DNA of 53,651 nt from Thermoplasmata archaeon (GTDB taxonomy: Archaea; Thermoplasmatota; Thermoplasmata; Thermoplasmatales; Thermoplasmataceae). The DNA lies in contig JAKAAI010000004.1 in NCBI GenBank assembly GCA_021797055.1, forward strand, positions 1-53,651. Reading direction: 5' to 3'. The position numbers were made by a program, and so were the translations under genes. Below the pieces are notes generated by a model. That model had not been told where the DNA came from. It was given only the letters and a program-made list of their open reading frames with translations, and did no database searches. Positions within the stretch are counted from its first letter, which is position 1; every line of letters begins with the position of its first letter. This document shows positions 52,350 through 53,651 of this stretch, in pieces.

Positions 52350-53651
52350 ATGCTAAGCGGATCTTCCGAACGAAATAGGATAAGGTCTCTTGGCGAACAT
52401 CTGACTCCTTTACGGGTATTCAATGAATACATAATGCCAAAGATCGCAGACAGGATTTATGAATACATCTGGGTCGATCTATTTGCAGGAGAAGGAAGTC
52501 TGATACTTCCCATTCTGAATCTGGTTCCAGTTGCTGAAAGGACAGAATTCTTCAGTCGCCATATCTATCTTTTCGACATTCAGGAAAAAATGGTTGGCAA
52601 ATGCATAGAAAATGCCTCTGATTACGGTATCCCCAAAAGATTCGCTGAAAGTAATATAATGGTTCAGGACACACTCATCGAGTATCCTCATTTCCTAAAA
52701 GGAAAGATGAAATCAGTTTATCATCTAACCAACCCGCCCTATCTATACATCGGGTATATATCAAAGCACAATGGAACCAGAAGCAAGATGAGGTATTTTT
52801 CACGGGAAAACAAAGGTCTTCAGGATCTCTATCAGGTCGCGCTGATGAACGATCTGCGAAATAATCTTGGTCAGATGATATACATCATACCTTCAAACTT
52901 CATTTTCGGTCATTCAGCATCAAACGCAATACGCCGAGGCTTTCTTTCCACCTACAATATAAAAGACGCAGTTATATTCGAAAAGAGAATATTTGAAAAC
53001 ACTGGAACCAACGTTGGGGTCTTCTTCTTTGAGAGATCTGCAGTGGAAAGAGAGACAATAAAATTTACCGCCTTAAAGATAAATTCATCAATCCAAAATA
53101 AAACCTACCTCTTAAAAAAGCAAAACGATTACCGCGCTGGATCTTACTTCGATGAATATGTCCAAAAAAATAAGAAAAAGATGTTGAAGATCCACTATTA
53201 TTTAAAAAAAGAGGAGATAGATCAAAACAAAGGCGACATCGAGGTCGTTCTCCTGGATTCCAAATCGTATGATGGAGGAAAATATGCTAAAAGAAAATTT
53301 TCAATAAATGAAAACCTTTATTCAAAGATCAAGTCAAATCCGGTATTTTTAAGAACAGTTGATACCGGAAGTGAGAATGGTCGAGCCGGTTTATATAGTA
53401 TTCCTGATTTTTTTGGTGCAGATGGAATTTACGTTGATGGAAACACCTATCGTACAAATCCGATTCAGGTGTTTATCGAACCGCGACTTTCATCAGCCCA
53501 GCTGCACAAAGTAATCCATGGATTTAACAGCATCTTGAACCGATTAAGGGAAGAGACTGACAGTGAATTCATGACAACTTACAAATACACCTATAGTTGC
53601 AAATACACAAGGAAATATTTAGGTCTAACACAAGCCAGGGCCATAATGGAA
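52350..53651 (+). CDS. N6-adenine DNA methyltransferase, partial (runs off the end)
   Basis: An open frame of 434 codons reaches the window end without a stop. It starts at ATG 52350 after an AGG-containing purine-rich tract. The N-terminus has GEHLTP, like the motif X of gamma-type adenine methyltransferases, then WVDLFAGEGSL (SAM motif), FDIQ, and the catalytic LTNPPYLYIG at about residue 128. The rest probably includes a DNA-recognition domain, as in TaqI-type or type IIG enzymes. No restriction gene is visible before it; one could follow outside the window. Confidence 0.85.
   Translation, partial: MLSGSSERNRIRSLGEHLTPLRVFNEYIMPKIADRIYEYIWVDLFAGEGSLILPILNLVPVAERTEFFSRHIYLFDIQEKMVGKCIENASDYGIPKRFAESNIMVQDTLIEYPHFLKGKMKSVYHLTNPPYLYIGYISKHNGTRSKMRYFSRENKGLQDLYQVALMNDLRNNLGQMIYIIPSNFIFGHSASNAIRRGFLSTYNIKDAVIFEKRIFENTGTNVGVFFFERSAVERETIKFTALKINSSIQNKTYLLKKQNDYRAGSYFDEYVQKNKKKMLKIHYYLKKEEIDQNKGDIEVVLLDSKSYDGGKYAKRKFSINENLYSKIKSNPVFLRTVDTGSENGRAGLYSIPDFFGADGIYVDGNTYRTNPIQVFIEPRLSSAQLHKVIHGFNSILNRLREETDSEFMTTYKYTYSCKYTRKYLGLTQARAIME

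Overview
The window reads as chromosomal DNA of an acidophilic, Thermoplasmatales-like euryarchaeon. This is inferred from gene content; no 16S gene is present, so no species is named. Support comes from XPD helicase, RNA polymerase subunit K, a DRG-type GTPase, an archaeal presenilin-type protease, archaeal-style tRNA-Pro(UGG), a D-gluconate dehydratase of the non-phosphorylative Entner-Doudoroff pathway, an S9 acylaminoacyl peptidase, tetrahydrofolate-based C1 enzymes, TATA boxes about 26 bases upstream of leaderless start codons, and many 4-base stop/start overlaps. About 50 genes lie on both strands with short intergenic gaps. No rRNA, CRISPR array or intact insertion sequence was seen.

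Layout. 1-10000: HPP membrane protein, a Pit-type phosphate permease with its DUF47 partner, MarC, AroD, small regulators, a GNAT acetyltransferase, a ClC chloride carrier with PadR, and XPD. 10000-11470: AT-rich, gene-poor accessory DNA with a VapBC toxin-antitoxin pair (VapC frameshifted) and a likely decayed membrane-protein ORF. 11470-31800: mostly housekeeping, namely an ACT-type regulator, formate-THF ligase, GcvH/RlmE, the DRG GTPase, a HemK-like methyltransferase, topoisomerase I, a presenilin homologue, PurH, gamma-glutamyltransferase, and a PdxT-GcvT / SerA-aminotransferase block. 31800-39200: a triple-repeat protein, MetRS, RpoK, two unrecognised overlapping genes, glutamine synthetase and an orphan DNA methyltransferase. 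39300-43370: a membrane/secreted-protein cassette with an ABC-2 exporter. 43780-53651: S9 peptidase, homoserine dehydrogenase, aconitase, gluconate dehydratase, a KaiC-like protein, cytidine deaminase, tRNA-Pro and a DNA methyltransferase that runs off the end.

How the genes fit together. Formate-THF ligase, GcvH, GcvT, SerA, the class V aminotransferase, PdxT (PLP supply) and PurH (uses formyl-THF) describe serine/glycine/one-carbon flux. Aconitase and gluconate dehydratase are divergently transcribed around a perfect inverted repeat, which suggests coordinated control of sugar oxidation and the citrate cycle.

The most notable observations are two genes (rlmE and the ABC ATPase) whose best start is AUA inside an AUAA stop/start overlap, the unrecognised gene pair between rpoK and glnA, the exporter cassette, and the triple-repeat protein.
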